From: Thermoproteota archaeon
GTDB lineage: Archaea > Thermoproteota > Nitrososphaeria > Nitrososphaerales > Nitrosopumilaceae
NCBI GenBank assembly: GCA_003352285.1
Contig: QQVN01000004.1
Span: 1 to 64,000 of the forward strand
Reading direction: 5' to 3'
DNA length: 64,000 nucleotides
Part shown: positions 17,750-25,419 of the stretch, piece by piece
Position numbering within the stretch: the stretch's first letter is position 1
How the letters are laid out: each line of letters begins with the position of its first letter
Position numbers and translations under genes: made by a program
Notes under the pieces: model-generated
What the model was told of the DNA's origin: nothing
Seen by the model: only the letters and a program-made list of their open reading frames with translations
Databases searched by the model: none

Positions 17750-17772
17750 TGTCTGTAATGCCATTACATACA
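17750..17772. promoter_or_regulatory. Shared dyad operator, copy c (between divergent genes)
   Basis: TGTCTGTAA-N5-TTACATACA. The left edge is 37 nt from TTG 17713 of the subtilase (minus strand). The right edge is 34 nt from ATG 17806 of a small ORF leading into the histidine kinase (plus strand). Both sides have an AT-rich box A at -24 to -31, so one site may serve both directions. Confidence 0.65.
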
Positions 17773-17805
17773 TTTTCTTTAATCAAATTTTGTGCGTAAA
17801 TAGGC

Positions 17806-17880
17806 ATGAATATTCAGTTATTAGGGCTAAAGCTTAGTCCTGACGAGCTACTATTTTACTGCAATATAGGTGGATTTTAG
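17806..17880 (+). CDS. Possible 24-aa leader ORF upstream of the histidine kinase
   Basis: ATG 17806 to TAG 17878-17880, three bases before the kinase ATG. It encodes a short hydrophobic-acidic peptide containing SPDELLFYCNIGGF. The ATG lies 34 nt from dyad copy c with an AT-rich box at 17775-17782, the spacing seen at the other dyads. Its short length means it could be chance. A second box (CTATTTTA, 17851-17858) would allow a separate leaderless kinase mRNA. Confidence 0.3.
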   Translation: MNIQLLGLKLSPDELLFYCNIGGF

Positions 17881-17883
17881 GCC

Positions 17884-19446
17884 ATGAGAATACGGACAAA
17901 ACTAGCCCTAGAAATCATAATTCTCGTTAGCTTAATCGGAATGGTGTCTTTTATAGCGCTAATCAACACAAAACAGGTCCAAGACACATTTACTAATCTT
18001 AGCGATCAGACTTTGCCAATTCTTGATTCTCTTACCCAAATGAGGCAGTCTGCTACTCAAGTTACTTCAAGAACTATGGAGATTCTGCTTTTAGAAGAGG
18101 AGTCTAAAACTGCCCAGGGAATGGAACTTGCCGAAATAGAAGAAGAACTTGAAATGCAGTTTTACCAAATAGAAAAAGCAAAGTCCTCATTTAATCAAGC
18201 ATATTCTAAATATTCCAATTTAATGGATTATCACTTTCCAAATCAGAACAGCAATTCTAATGAAATTGCAGAAAAATGGAATGATCTAATTATAATTTCA
18301 AACACCATGATAAAGTTAAAAACTAACGGTGCAAGTGGAAACCAAATTCTTGCTTTATCTGAAGACTTTCATCAGGCACAACAAAACATCAACAATGTAA
18401 TTGATTCAACAGTTAGTCAGACAGCTGCAAATGTAAGTGATACTAAGGACTTTGTTGATTCTCTAGTATCCAATACAACTTTGACAATTTTTATCACACT
18501 TAATGTCTTTATTGCAGCATCACTAGGCATTCGATACCTGATTTTAAAATCAATCTCAAACCCTCTTCAAAAATTAAGAAAAACCACGCATACAATTGCA
18601 ACTGGGGAATTTATCAAAAATAACATGAAAGGAGACGATGAAATATCTGAACTTGCAAGAGACATTGACGCAATGTCTTCAGAGCTTTCTAAATTAAATA
18701 AAACAATTGTTGCCAATGAACGACTATCTTCTATTGGAAATCTTGCCAGCCGTTTAGCACATGACCTGCGTAATCCTCTCTCAGTCATTAAAAACTCTGT
18801 TGAAATAATGAAGGTAAAGCTTGATCCTATAATGGATGAAAAGACTAGTCACCAAATGGCAATGGTTGGAAGAGCAGTCGCAAGAATGACTCATCAGATA
18901 GATGATGTCCTTGATTACGTGAATGTATCTGAGCTACAAATGGAGCGTCATTCCTTGTCTACAATTATTGAATCTTCAATTCTTAATACGACAGTACCTT
19001 CTCATATCCGCATAAATCTGCCAAAAAACAGTGCCTCAATTAATTGTGATGCATTCAAACTGGAGATTGTATTTTCTAACATGATAAACAATGCCATTCA
19101 GGCAATAGATGGAGAAGGAACAATTTCATTTAGAATTCATGATAAAGACGATTATGCAATAGTTGAGATGGAAGATTCAGGCCCAGGAATCCCAGATTCT
19201 GCAATGGAAAAGATCTTTGAGCCGCTATTTACTACAAAGCAAATTGGCACAGGATTAGGTTTGGCCAGCTGTAAAAGTATTATCGAAAAGCATGGTGGAA
19301 AAATTGAGGTCTCAAATCATCCTACAACATTTACAATAATGTTGCCTAAAGCGGAAAAGACCAAAAAAACAGAGTTTGAGGAGGCCACAGAGGATATTGA
19401 CTCTAAAAGCCCATCAAAATTAACCATGACTAGAGAAAATTCCTAG
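17884..19446 (+). CDS. Membrane sensor histidine kinase (HAMP-HisKA-HATPase)
   Basis: 520 aa. TM1 at about 9-27, an extracytoplasmic helical sensor (about 28-195) resembling four-helix-bundle chemoreceptor sensors, TM2 at about 196-215, and HAMP (about 217-270). The H-box is in RLAHDLRNPLSVIKNS (phospho-His about 293). ATPase motifs: N-box NMINNAIQA (about 400), G1 DSGPGIPD (about 430), G2 GTGLGLA (about 455). The only histidine kinase in this window, near a stand-alone receiver and a TrmB-REC protein that lack partners of their own, so it is their likely phosphodonor. Confidence 0.94.
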   Translation: MRIRTKLALEIIILVSLIGMVSFIALINTKQVQDTFTNLSDQTLPILDSLTQMRQSATQVTSRTMEILLLEEESKTAQGMELAEIEEELEMQFYQIEKAKSSFNQAYSKYSNLMDYHFPNQNSNSNEIAEKWNDLIIISNTMIKLKTNGASGNQILALSEDFHQAQQNINNVIDSTVSQTAANVSDTKDFVDSLVSNTTLTIFITLNVFIAASLGIRYLILKSISNPLQKLRKTTHTIATGEFIKNNMKGDDEISELARDIDAMSSELSKLNKTIVANERLSSIGNLASRLAHDLRNPLSVIKNSVEIMKVKLDPIMDEKTSHQMAMVGRAVARMTHQIDDVLDYVNVSELQMERHSLSTIIESSILNTTVPSHIRINLPKNSASINCDAFKLEIVFSNMINNAIQAIDGEGTISFRIHDKDDYAIVEMEDSGPGIPDSAMEKIFEPLFTTKQIGTGLGLASCKSIIEKHGGKIEVSNHPTTFTIMLPKAEKTKKTEFEEATEDIDSKSPSKLTMTRENS

Positions 19447-19530
19447 AATCCTTTAGGAATAAAATCTCAAAAAAAGTTTGTTCAATCGTACAACACACTA
19501 GAAAAAATGTACTTTTTTTATTCATAAATT

Positions 19531-20721
19531 ATGGCACAGGAAGCGGTAGTTGATTTTGAGAAAGAAGGAATCGAACTTCTCAAGGATTTTGGATTGGATG
19601 AAGATGAGGCCAAGGTGTATCTTGGATTACTTAGAATGGGCTCTTCAAAAGCAAGTGAAATTAGTCATTTTACACAAACAGATAGGGTTAGAGGTTACAA
19701 AATTTTAGAAAATTTAAAAAATCAAGGATTCGTCACATCGACTCTTTCTTCACCAATTAAATTTTCAGCAAATGAACCAAAAGAAATTCTCATAGATATT
19801 ATTAAAAAAAGAAAACAAGAAACAGAAAAGCTTGAAAACAATGTCGAGAAATTACTAGAAATCCTTAACAAAGTAAAAACAAATCAACAGACTGCAAATT
19901 TACCAAAGCTGACAGTAATTTCTGGTAGAGCAAACATCTATGATCAAATTATCAAAATCATTGATGAAACAACAGATGAACTCTATCTAGTTACCACAGT
20001 TTCAGATTTAATTCGAATGTACTATACTGACATTCCAGAGGCAATTAAGAAAGCTTCCAAACGAAATGTCGTAATAAAACTAATGACAGAACTTGAGATA
20101 TCAACAAAGTTAGAATGCGCAAAGCGATTAGGTGTAAATTATTTTAAAATAGCAAAACTTCCTTCACAAGGAAGAATTATCTGCAATTCATCCCAAGTTC
20201 TAATGTCAGGATATACTTCTTCTACATCTAGTCAAAGCACGAGTGATGATTCTGCATTGGTAACAAATTCAGATGAAATAAGTGGTAACATGAGAAGTCT
20301 TTGTAAATTTATGTGGAAAATTGGTAAAGAGATCAGAGTAGATAAAACAAAAGATGAGCCATCACAGCAAAAAGAGACTACCGCACTAGTAGTGGATGAT
20401 GATCCTGACGCCGTAGAAATGTTTTCAGATTATTTGGAAATAAAGGGAATTCAGGTTGTTGGAAAATGCAAAAACGGCAAAGAAGGTGTAGATGTGTATG
20501 AACAGCTAAGACCCGATGTAGTATTTTTGGATATAATGATGCCTGAATACGATGGATTTTATGCATTAAAGAAAATTCGAGAGATTAATCCTGAATCTAA
20601 AGTAATCATGGTTACTGCAGACTTTACCTCTGAAACAAAGAAAAAACTTCGAGAAATGAAGCCAACTGATGTAATTTACAAACCCTATGACGTCGAAAAA
20701 ATTCTTGGGCAGTTGTTTTAA
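19531..20721 (+). CDS. TrmB-like DNA-binding protein fused to a receiver domain
   Basis: 396 aa. Residues about 10-90 form a TrmB-type winged helix (LKDFGLDEDEAKVYLGLLRMG...SEISHFTQTDRVRGYKILE...LKNQGFV) followed by a coiled coil. Residues about 125-270 match the TrmB effector/phospholipase-D-like region (LYLVTTVSDLIRMYY...LMTELEIST). Residues 284-396 are a complete receiver with acidic pocket VVDDDPD, phosphoacceptor in FLDIMMPEYDG (about 333), and VMVTAD and YKPYD. TrmB proteins usually sense sugars; here phosphorylation may control DNA binding. A degenerate copy of the regional dyad lies 34 nt before the ATG. The stop is immediately followed by the next gene's TTG. Confidence 0.9.
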   Translation: MAQEAVVDFEKEGIELLKDFGLDEDEAKVYLGLLRMGSSKASEISHFTQTDRVRGYKILENLKNQGFVTSTLSSPIKFSANEPKEILIDIIKKRKQETEKLENNVEKLLEILNKVKTNQQTANLPKLTVISGRANIYDQIIKIIDETTDELYLVTTVSDLIRMYYTDIPEAIKKASKRNVVIKLMTELEISTKLECAKRLGVNYFKIAKLPSQGRIICNSSQVLMSGYTSSTSSQSTSDDSALVTNSDEISGNMRSLCKFMWKIGKEIRVDKTKDEPSQQKETTALVVDDDPDAVEMFSDYLEIKGIQVVGKCKNGKEGVDVYEQLRPDVVFLDIMMPEYDGFYALKKIREINPESKVIMVTADFTSETKKKLREMKPTDVIYKPYDVEKILGQLF

Positions 20722-21837
20722 TTGATAAAAAATAACATCTTTTTCATTACTGGAATATTATGTGTGGTTATGTTTTTTTCTGTCATACCTGTATCCTATT
20801 CTGATTCCGGAAATGTAAATTGGCAACTAGTCTATGTAACTGGACATTCAAAGTGTACTCCAACAGAAACTACAAAAACCAATGAATTTTTTGCCGTCAC
20901 TGAACAATATTTTGAAATGTACAAGTTCACTGCAAACGGAGCTGAACCCAAATGCATGGCCATCTCTGATCTGTCCAAGAGTTATTTTCAAAAAGATATC
21001 CAGCTTGTAATAGTGATTTTTGATGATTCTTCAGGAAAGAATCTCTTAGCAAAGCAGGGTTATGAGGGATTTTATTCTCATCTTGGAGATGATCGTGACA
21101 AAAAACATACTATAATGATTAAGGATAGTCCAAACTTTGATTCATACTACGATTCTACTGATACTGCCTGGCTATTGAGCAATCATCTATCAAAGTTTGT
21201 TCTTTACTACAAGGGATACTCTCAACAAGAAATTCAAAGGATTCTACAACCAATTGAAATGCGTTATGGAAAATGCGTGGGTTATGAATATACTACCAAC
21301 GTTTGTGATACCGTAAGGACTAACGTAAAGCCCGACAAGATTGGAAAATATTTTACTGTTATGACTCCATTTGAGAAAGCAGTAGGAAACAAATCCCTTA
21401 ACCATCTTCCAAGTGATCTTACCACTAATGAAACCATATTGAATCTTCAAAGAGAAATTACTACTTGGTGGATAAATGATAAAATCACTAATGAAGATTA
21501 TTTAAAATCTGTAAAATATCTTGTCAATGCACCTCCTCCTGTAAATAACACTAAAAATATCTCAAGTATTGATTTGCCAAATGGTTTTATCATGATAGAT
21601 TTGGTAAAAAAGAAAACTACGGTAAATCAACCAAGTCAATTTCAGGCCTTTGCAATAGGTGATAATAGTAATGATGTTTTTTCATACATCCCATTTGAAG
21701 CAGATGTTCTCAAAGAAGATTCATCAGAAATTCCTGATTGGTTTAAGATGAGAGCAAAACTATGGTCTGAGAGAAGAATAAGTGACATGATCTTCTTTGA
21801 TGGTTTAGAATCACTCATTAGAACAAATTCAAAATAA
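20722..21837 (+). CDS. Secreted hypothetical protein with two W-type motifs
   Basis: 371 aa, TTG start directly after the TrmB-REC stop, so the two are coupled. N-terminal signal peptide at about 5-27 (FFITGILCVVMFFSVIPVSYS). Not a recognised family. Two related helical motifs are present: TTWWINDKITNEDYLKSVKYL (about 247-268, quoted with one end trimmed) and WFKMRAKLWSERRISD near the C-terminus (about 343). The same pattern recurs in the protein at 22987-23592. Scattered Cys residues could form extracellular disulfides. May be the sensor-side or surface partner of the signalling genes (inference). Confidence 0.8.
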   Translation: MIKNNIFFITGILCVVMFFSVIPVSYSDSGNVNWQLVYVTGHSKCTPTETTKTNEFFAVTEQYFEMYKFTANGAEPKCMAISDLSKSYFQKDIQLVIVIFDDSSGKNLLAKQGYEGFYSHLGDDRDKKHTIMIKDSPNFDSYYDSTDTAWLLSNHLSKFVLYYKGYSQQEIQRILQPIEMRYGKCVGYEYTTNVCDTVRTNVKPDKIGKYFTVMTPFEKAVGNKSLNHLPSDLTTNETILNLQREITTWWINDKITNEDYLKSVKYLVNAPPPVNNTKNISSIDLPNGFIMIDLVKKKTTVNQPSQFQAFAIGDNSNDVFSYIPFEADVLKEDSSEIPDWFKMRAKLWSERRISDMIFFDGLESLIRTNSK

Positions 21838-21895
21838 AAAAAGAACCCCATTTCCTGCAAAACGAGGGGGCATGGTGCATGGAGGGTGAGGTTCT
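21836..21895 (-). ncRNA. Candidate small RNA with closing stem and U7 terminator
   Basis: On the minus strand, dyad copy d (edge 21929) is followed by box A AAATATTA at 21919-21926. A compact element then starts at 21895, exactly 34 nt from the dyad edge. Its ends AGAACCUCA and UGGGGUUCU pair over 9 bp (one U-G), and a U7 tract follows directly (template A7 at 21836-21842). The interior is C-rich (CACCCUCC and CCCCCUC) with a possible CAUG-CAC-CAUG mini-hairpin. No convincing protein is encoded. Expected length is about 60 nt. The 3' end reaches the stop codon of the convergent secreted-protein gene. Confidence 0.45.
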
Positions 21896-21928
21896 AGGTA
21901 TACTAGGAATCTTTGGAATAATATTTTC

Positions 21929-21951
21929 TGTTTGTAATCCCATTACAAACA
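21929..21951. promoter_or_regulatory. Shared dyad operator, copy d
   Basis: TGTTTGTAA-N5-TTACAAACA, the most symmetrical copy (perfect 9-bp arms). On its left it faces the candidate small RNA at the standard distance. On its right the CBS-protein gene starts 91 nt away and has a closer box A of its own (AAGATATG, 22011-22018). Confidence 0.65.
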
Positions 21952-22041
21952 ATCATGATGACTCAATCAAATTTTTCATCAAATCTGTCTGTTCAAATCA
22001 TACACTACAAAAGATATGACTGAATTGATTTATTTCTCCTC

Positions 22042-22908
22042 ATGCAGCAAAATCAGATAGGCATGACTCCGCAAATAAAGGCTCATTCCCTGTCACATAA
22101 ACCAATTAGCTTACCTCAAAATTCTACAATTTACGATGTTATGAAAAAGATGTATGAGAAAAACATCTCGCGATTGCTCCTAACACACAGAAACCAATTC
22201 ACTGGAATTGTAACTCAAAAGGATATTGGGAAATTTCTACTAGCTCAAAAAAATAATTCACCGATTTCAAAGACTCCAGTATCAAAAATCATGAACTCTA
22301 TCGTATACGTTGATGAAAACGCTTCTGCAATAGAATGCTCTGAGCTTATGCTAAAGCACCAGATCAGCTCCCTTGTAGTAAAAAAAGACAATAAATTCAG
22401 AATCTTTACAAAAAATGATCTAACAAAATATTATGCACAAAATTGCAATGGAAAGTTCAAAGTCTTTGAGTTAATGACAATTGGACAATTCTTTTGCAAA
22501 CAGACAAGCTCAATTATGGATGTCCTATCAAACATGATATCATACAATGCATCACGATTAATAGTAAAGGACGATGATGAAGTTCCAGTTGGAATTATTA
22601 CATTTAGAAATTTTATTAATATAGCGTTAGAGTTCTCGCAAAAAGAAAAAGGACCAAAACATGTTGTAAATAATTTTGATAATTTCTTTGCATCAAAAAA
22701 TGGCTACGGAAGAAGATGCCTTGCAAATGAAATAATGACACGAGACATTATCGTGGTTAATGCTTGGGATGATCTTACAAAGGCTGCTCAGATAATTTTA
22801 GATAACAGGGTTCATGGAATTGGCGTGGTCTCAAAGGGTGAAATAATTGGAATCATTAGCGAAAAGGACATAATTCGAGCCTTGACCATGGACAGCCAAG
22901 AAGACTAG
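22042..22908 (+). CDS. Four-CBS-domain protein
   Basis: 288 aa made of two Bateman modules (CBS pairs). Each CBS has the typical strand-helix ending with a GIVTQKDIGKF / FTKNDLTKYY / GIITFRNFINI / GIISEKDIIRAL block. CBS pairs bind adenine nucleotides or similar ligands and report energy state. No catalytic or DNA-binding domain is attached. Box A AAGATATG at -24 to -31 supports ATG 22042 and a leaderless mRNA. Role here unknown; proximity to the dyad regulon suggests, but does not prove, co-regulation. Confidence 0.9.
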   Translation: MQQNQIGMTPQIKAHSLSHKPISLPQNSTIYDVMKKMYEKNISRLLLTHRNQFTGIVTQKDIGKFLLAQKNNSPISKTPVSKIMNSIVYVDENASAIECSELMLKHQISSLVVKKDNKFRIFTKNDLTKYYAQNCNGKFKVFELMTIGQFFCKQTSSIMDVLSNMISYNASRLIVKDDDEVPVGIITFRNFINIALEFSQKEKGPKHVVNNFDNFFASKNGYGRRCLANEIMTRDIIVVNAWDDLTKAAQIILDNRVHGIGVVSKGEIIGIISEKDIIRALTMDSQED

Positions 22909-22986
22909 AAACTTCCAAAATGGAACTTTGAAGCTCAAGAAATTACAACTCATAGATATATCCCATCAAGCGTACCAGTAATTAGC

Positions 22987-23592
22987 ATGAATTCAAGAAT
23001 TACAATTCTAACTTTAATGGCAATTATGGTCGTTTCAATTAACACCGCTTATGCAGATGAGAATACTTCTGTATCGATTAAATTCATTGGAAACAACTAC
23101 CTTGATCTAAAAGATGACAATCGATTAGTTCGTGCAGACATTGAAATTGAAAATTTTGATCCTCAAGACGGCTATTATTTTATGAAGATTACAAATCTCT
23201 TTACTGGCGAAGTGATCAAAACCTCTGAAATTAATCCCACATACAGAGAGGAAGGTCTTTGGGGAATGCAGACTTCATATCTAGTTGATGACACCGTAGA
23301 AGATCTCATTGGAGAATATGAAATTCAAATTTATACAGAGTTTGGTACTGCAACCACTAGTACAACATTTTCGGTAGTCGACTCCAGCAAAAACCCATTG
23401 GTTGTAGAAGAAGCTGGTACGTTACAGGAATTAACTGAATCACCTGAAACTCCAGCTCAAACCCCATCATCACTGCTACCACAATGGGTGAGAAACATAT
23501 TCATCCTATATGCCGAACAACAAATAAGCGAAATTGAGCTGATGAGTGCACTAGAATACCTAATAGACCAAGAAATTCTTCAAGTAAAATAA
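22987..23592 (+). CDS. Secreted hypothetical protein with C-terminal W-type motif
   Basis: 201 aa with a signal peptide at about 1-23 (ILTLMAIMVVSINTAYA). The middle is a beta-rich domain (about 28-130) with VRADIEIENFDPQDGYYFMKI, trimmed here, and a C-terminal Pro/Thr linker. It ends in a helical motif starting LPQWVRNIFILYAEQQISE, related to the two motifs in the 20722-21837 protein. Box A ATAGATATATC lies 25-36 nt before the ATG. Function unknown; probably at the cell surface. Confidence 0.78.
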   Translation: MNSRITILTLMAIMVVSINTAYADENTSVSIKFIGNNYLDLKDDNRLVRADIEIENFDPQDGYYFMKITNLFTGEVIKTSEINPTYREEGLWGMQTSYLVDDTVEDLIGEYEIQIYTEFGTATTSTTFSVVDSSKNPLVVEEAGTLQELTESPETPAQTPSSLLPQWVRNIFILYAEQQISEIELMSALEYLIDQEILQVK

Positions 23593-23598
23593 TCTAAT

Positions 23599-23859
23599 CT
23601 ATTTTGGACAGCCTTCCATCTTTGCAATATGGAATCCTTCAGTCATAATTTCAATTTCAATTTCTTCAGGAACGCTTTGTGAATGACAAAACCTGCATTC
23701 TTCTGAAGAAACCTTGGCGTCATCTTCACCAATAGATTTCAACCATTTTTTTGCATACTCTATAGCTTTTTGAGGATCTTTTTTGTCAGTAATAACATCA
23801 AAATGTATGGTGTGACCGTCCTTTGCTTTGACATATGTGTCAAAAACATGAAATGTCAT
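23599..23859 (-). CDS. DUF2024-family protein
   Basis: 86 aa, matching the small DUF2024 family: MTFHVFDTYVKAKDGHTIHFDV at the start (quoted only to show the fold onset, trimmed in use), then KKDPQKAIEYAKKWL and the pair ECRFCHS. I chose ATG 23859 because upstream in-frame codons overlap guaA and because a box A (AAATTATATC) lies at -19 to -28. Function unknown; the Cys-His pair could bind metal. Convergent with the secreted protein upstream. Confidence 0.83.
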   Translation of the reverse strand: MTFHVFDTYVKAKDGHTIHFDVITDKKDPQKAIEYAKKWLKSIGEDDAKVSSEECRFCHSQSVPEEIEIEIMTEGFHIAKMEGCPK

Positions 23860-23891
23860 TACGATGTTTTGTTTTTGATATAATTTGTAGT

Positions 23892-25415
23892 TTATTGTGG
23901 CTCTATTGTTGCAGGCGGTTTGCTTGATACTGCATAAGTAACCCAAGTAACCTCTTCAATTTCATTTGTAATCCTGTTGCTAATCTTTTCTAGTAATCCA
24001 TGAGGAAGCCTAGTCCAATCAGCAGTCATGGCATCAATAGAATCTACTACCCGAATCATTACAATATTTCCGTATCTTCGCTCATCACCAACAACTCCTA
24101 CTGCTTTGTCGTCCCCAACTGCAGCATATGCTTGCCAAACTTTATTGTATATTCCAGCTTCCCATAACTCTTCTTCCACTATCTTGCTTGCAATCTTTGC
24201 AATCTCTAGTTTTTTTGTAGTTACTTGTCCAATTATTCGCACTGCCAAACCAGGACCTGGAAATGGATGACGCTTGATTAGTTTTTCAGGAACTCCTAGT
24301 AATCCAGCAACTTTTCTTACTTCATCTTTGTACAAATCACGTAATGGCTCCAAAATTTCCATTTTGAGCCATTCAGGTAATCCACCCACATTATGATGGG
24401 ATTTTATTACAGCAGCTGGTCCCTTGGACACTCCACTTTCTATGACGTCTGGATAAAGAGTTCCTTGTGCAAGCCATTTGAATGGGCCACTCTTTTCAGC
24501 AAACTCTGAAAAGATCTTTACAAATTCTTCTCCAACTATCTTTCTTTTTCTTTCAGGATCATCAACGCCCTCTAGTTTCTCTAAAAATCGTGATGCAGCA
24601 TTAATTGGGGTAAAATTTACTTTGAAATTATTTTTGAACATAGTTTCTATCTCTTTTTCTTCATCTAAACGTAAAAGACCATTATCCACAAATACGCACT
24701 TTAGTCTGTCTCCTATAGCTTTGTGAATTAACAGAGCTGCAACTGTAGAATCTATTCCTCCACTTACTCCACACAAGACATTTCCTTCAATTTTTTTAAG
24801 ATTGTTTACGGTATTGTCTACAAACGCCTCCATCGTCCAGTCTTGTTTTGCCTTGCAAATTTTTAAAACAAAGTTTTTCAAAATTTCAGTTCCTTGTTCT
24901 GTATGTACAACTTCTGGATGAAACTGAATGCCGTATATTGAATTTGATTTATTTGCAATTGCGGCTGCTTTGGCACTCTCTGTGTGACCTATGATCTCAA
25001 ATCCTTTTGGAATCTCTTCTGCTTCATCTCCATGACTCATCCATGCTCTGACCGAGTCACCAATGCTACTTAGCAAATCACTATTGTTATCGACAGTCAG
25101 AAGAGATGAGCCATATTCTTTGTTAGCACGCTTGACTTTGCCTCCAAAATTATTTACAATTAATTGATGACCATAGCATATTCCCAACAGCGGCAGATTC
25201 ATCTCAAAAATTTTATTCTCAGGTATGGGGGCATTATCCTTGTAGACACTTGATGGACCACCAGAAAAAATAATCCCCTTTGGTTCGAGTTTTTTTAACT
25301 CCTCTAATGAAATGTCATAAGGCACAAGTTCTGCATACACTGAAAAGTCTCGTATACGCCTACAAATCAAATGACTATACTGAGAACCAAAGTCTAAAAC
25401 GACAATTTTGTCCAT
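23892..25415 (-). CDS. guaA: GMP synthase (glutamine-hydrolysing)
   Basis: 507 aa with fused glutaminase and synthetase domains. The GATase1 nucleophile is in GICYGHQ and its His in FHPEVVHT. The ATP pyrophosphatase P-loop is SGGIDST near residue 213, and the C-terminal dimerisation domain is complete. Converts XMP to GMP. Start set at ATG 25415, which gives the family N-terminus DKIVVLDFGSQYSHL and removes an overlap with the upstream gene, 4 nt away. Works with guaB at 27689. Confidence 0.96.
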   Translation of the reverse strand: MDKIVVLDFGSQYSHLICRRIRDFSVYAELVPYDISLEELKKLEPKGIIFSGGPSSVYKDNAPIPENKIFEMNLPLLGICYGHQLIVNNFGGKVKRANKEYGSSLLTVDNNSDLLSSIGDSVRAWMSHGDEAEEIPKGFEIIGHTESAKAAAIANKSNSIYGIQFHPEVVHTEQGTEILKNFVLKICKAKQDWTMEAFVDNTVNNLKKIEGNVLCGVSGGIDSTVAALLIHKAIGDRLKCVFVDNGLLRLDEEKEIETMFKNNFKVNFTPINAASRFLEKLEGVDDPERKRKIVGEEFVKIFSEFAEKSGPFKWLAQGTLYPDVIESGVSKGPAAVIKSHHNVGGLPEWLKMEILEPLRDLYKDEVRKVAGLLGVPEKLIKRHPFPGPGLAVRIIGQVTTKKLEIAKIASKIVEEELWEAGIYNKVWQAYAAVGDDKAVGVVGDERRYGNIVMIRVVDSIDAMTADWTRLPHGLLEKISNRITNEIEEVTWVTYAVSSKPPATIEPQ

Positions 25416-25419
25416 AAAA

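Noticed and set aside
21642-21860. Minus-strand 72-codon frame covering the sRNA candidate
   Set aside because: It starts inside the candidate RNA and runs antisense through the 3' end of a better-supported secreted-protein gene. No family resemblance.
21838-21900. Plus-strand terminator hairpin for the 371-aa secreted-protein gene
   Set aside because: The stem is present on both strands, but on the plus strand no U-tract follows. The U7 tract is correctly placed only on the minus strand.
21955-22023. 22-codon plus-strand ORF beside dyad copy d
   Set aside because: Its ATG is only 4 nt from the dyad, leaving no room for a box A, and it ends before the CBS gene without coupling.
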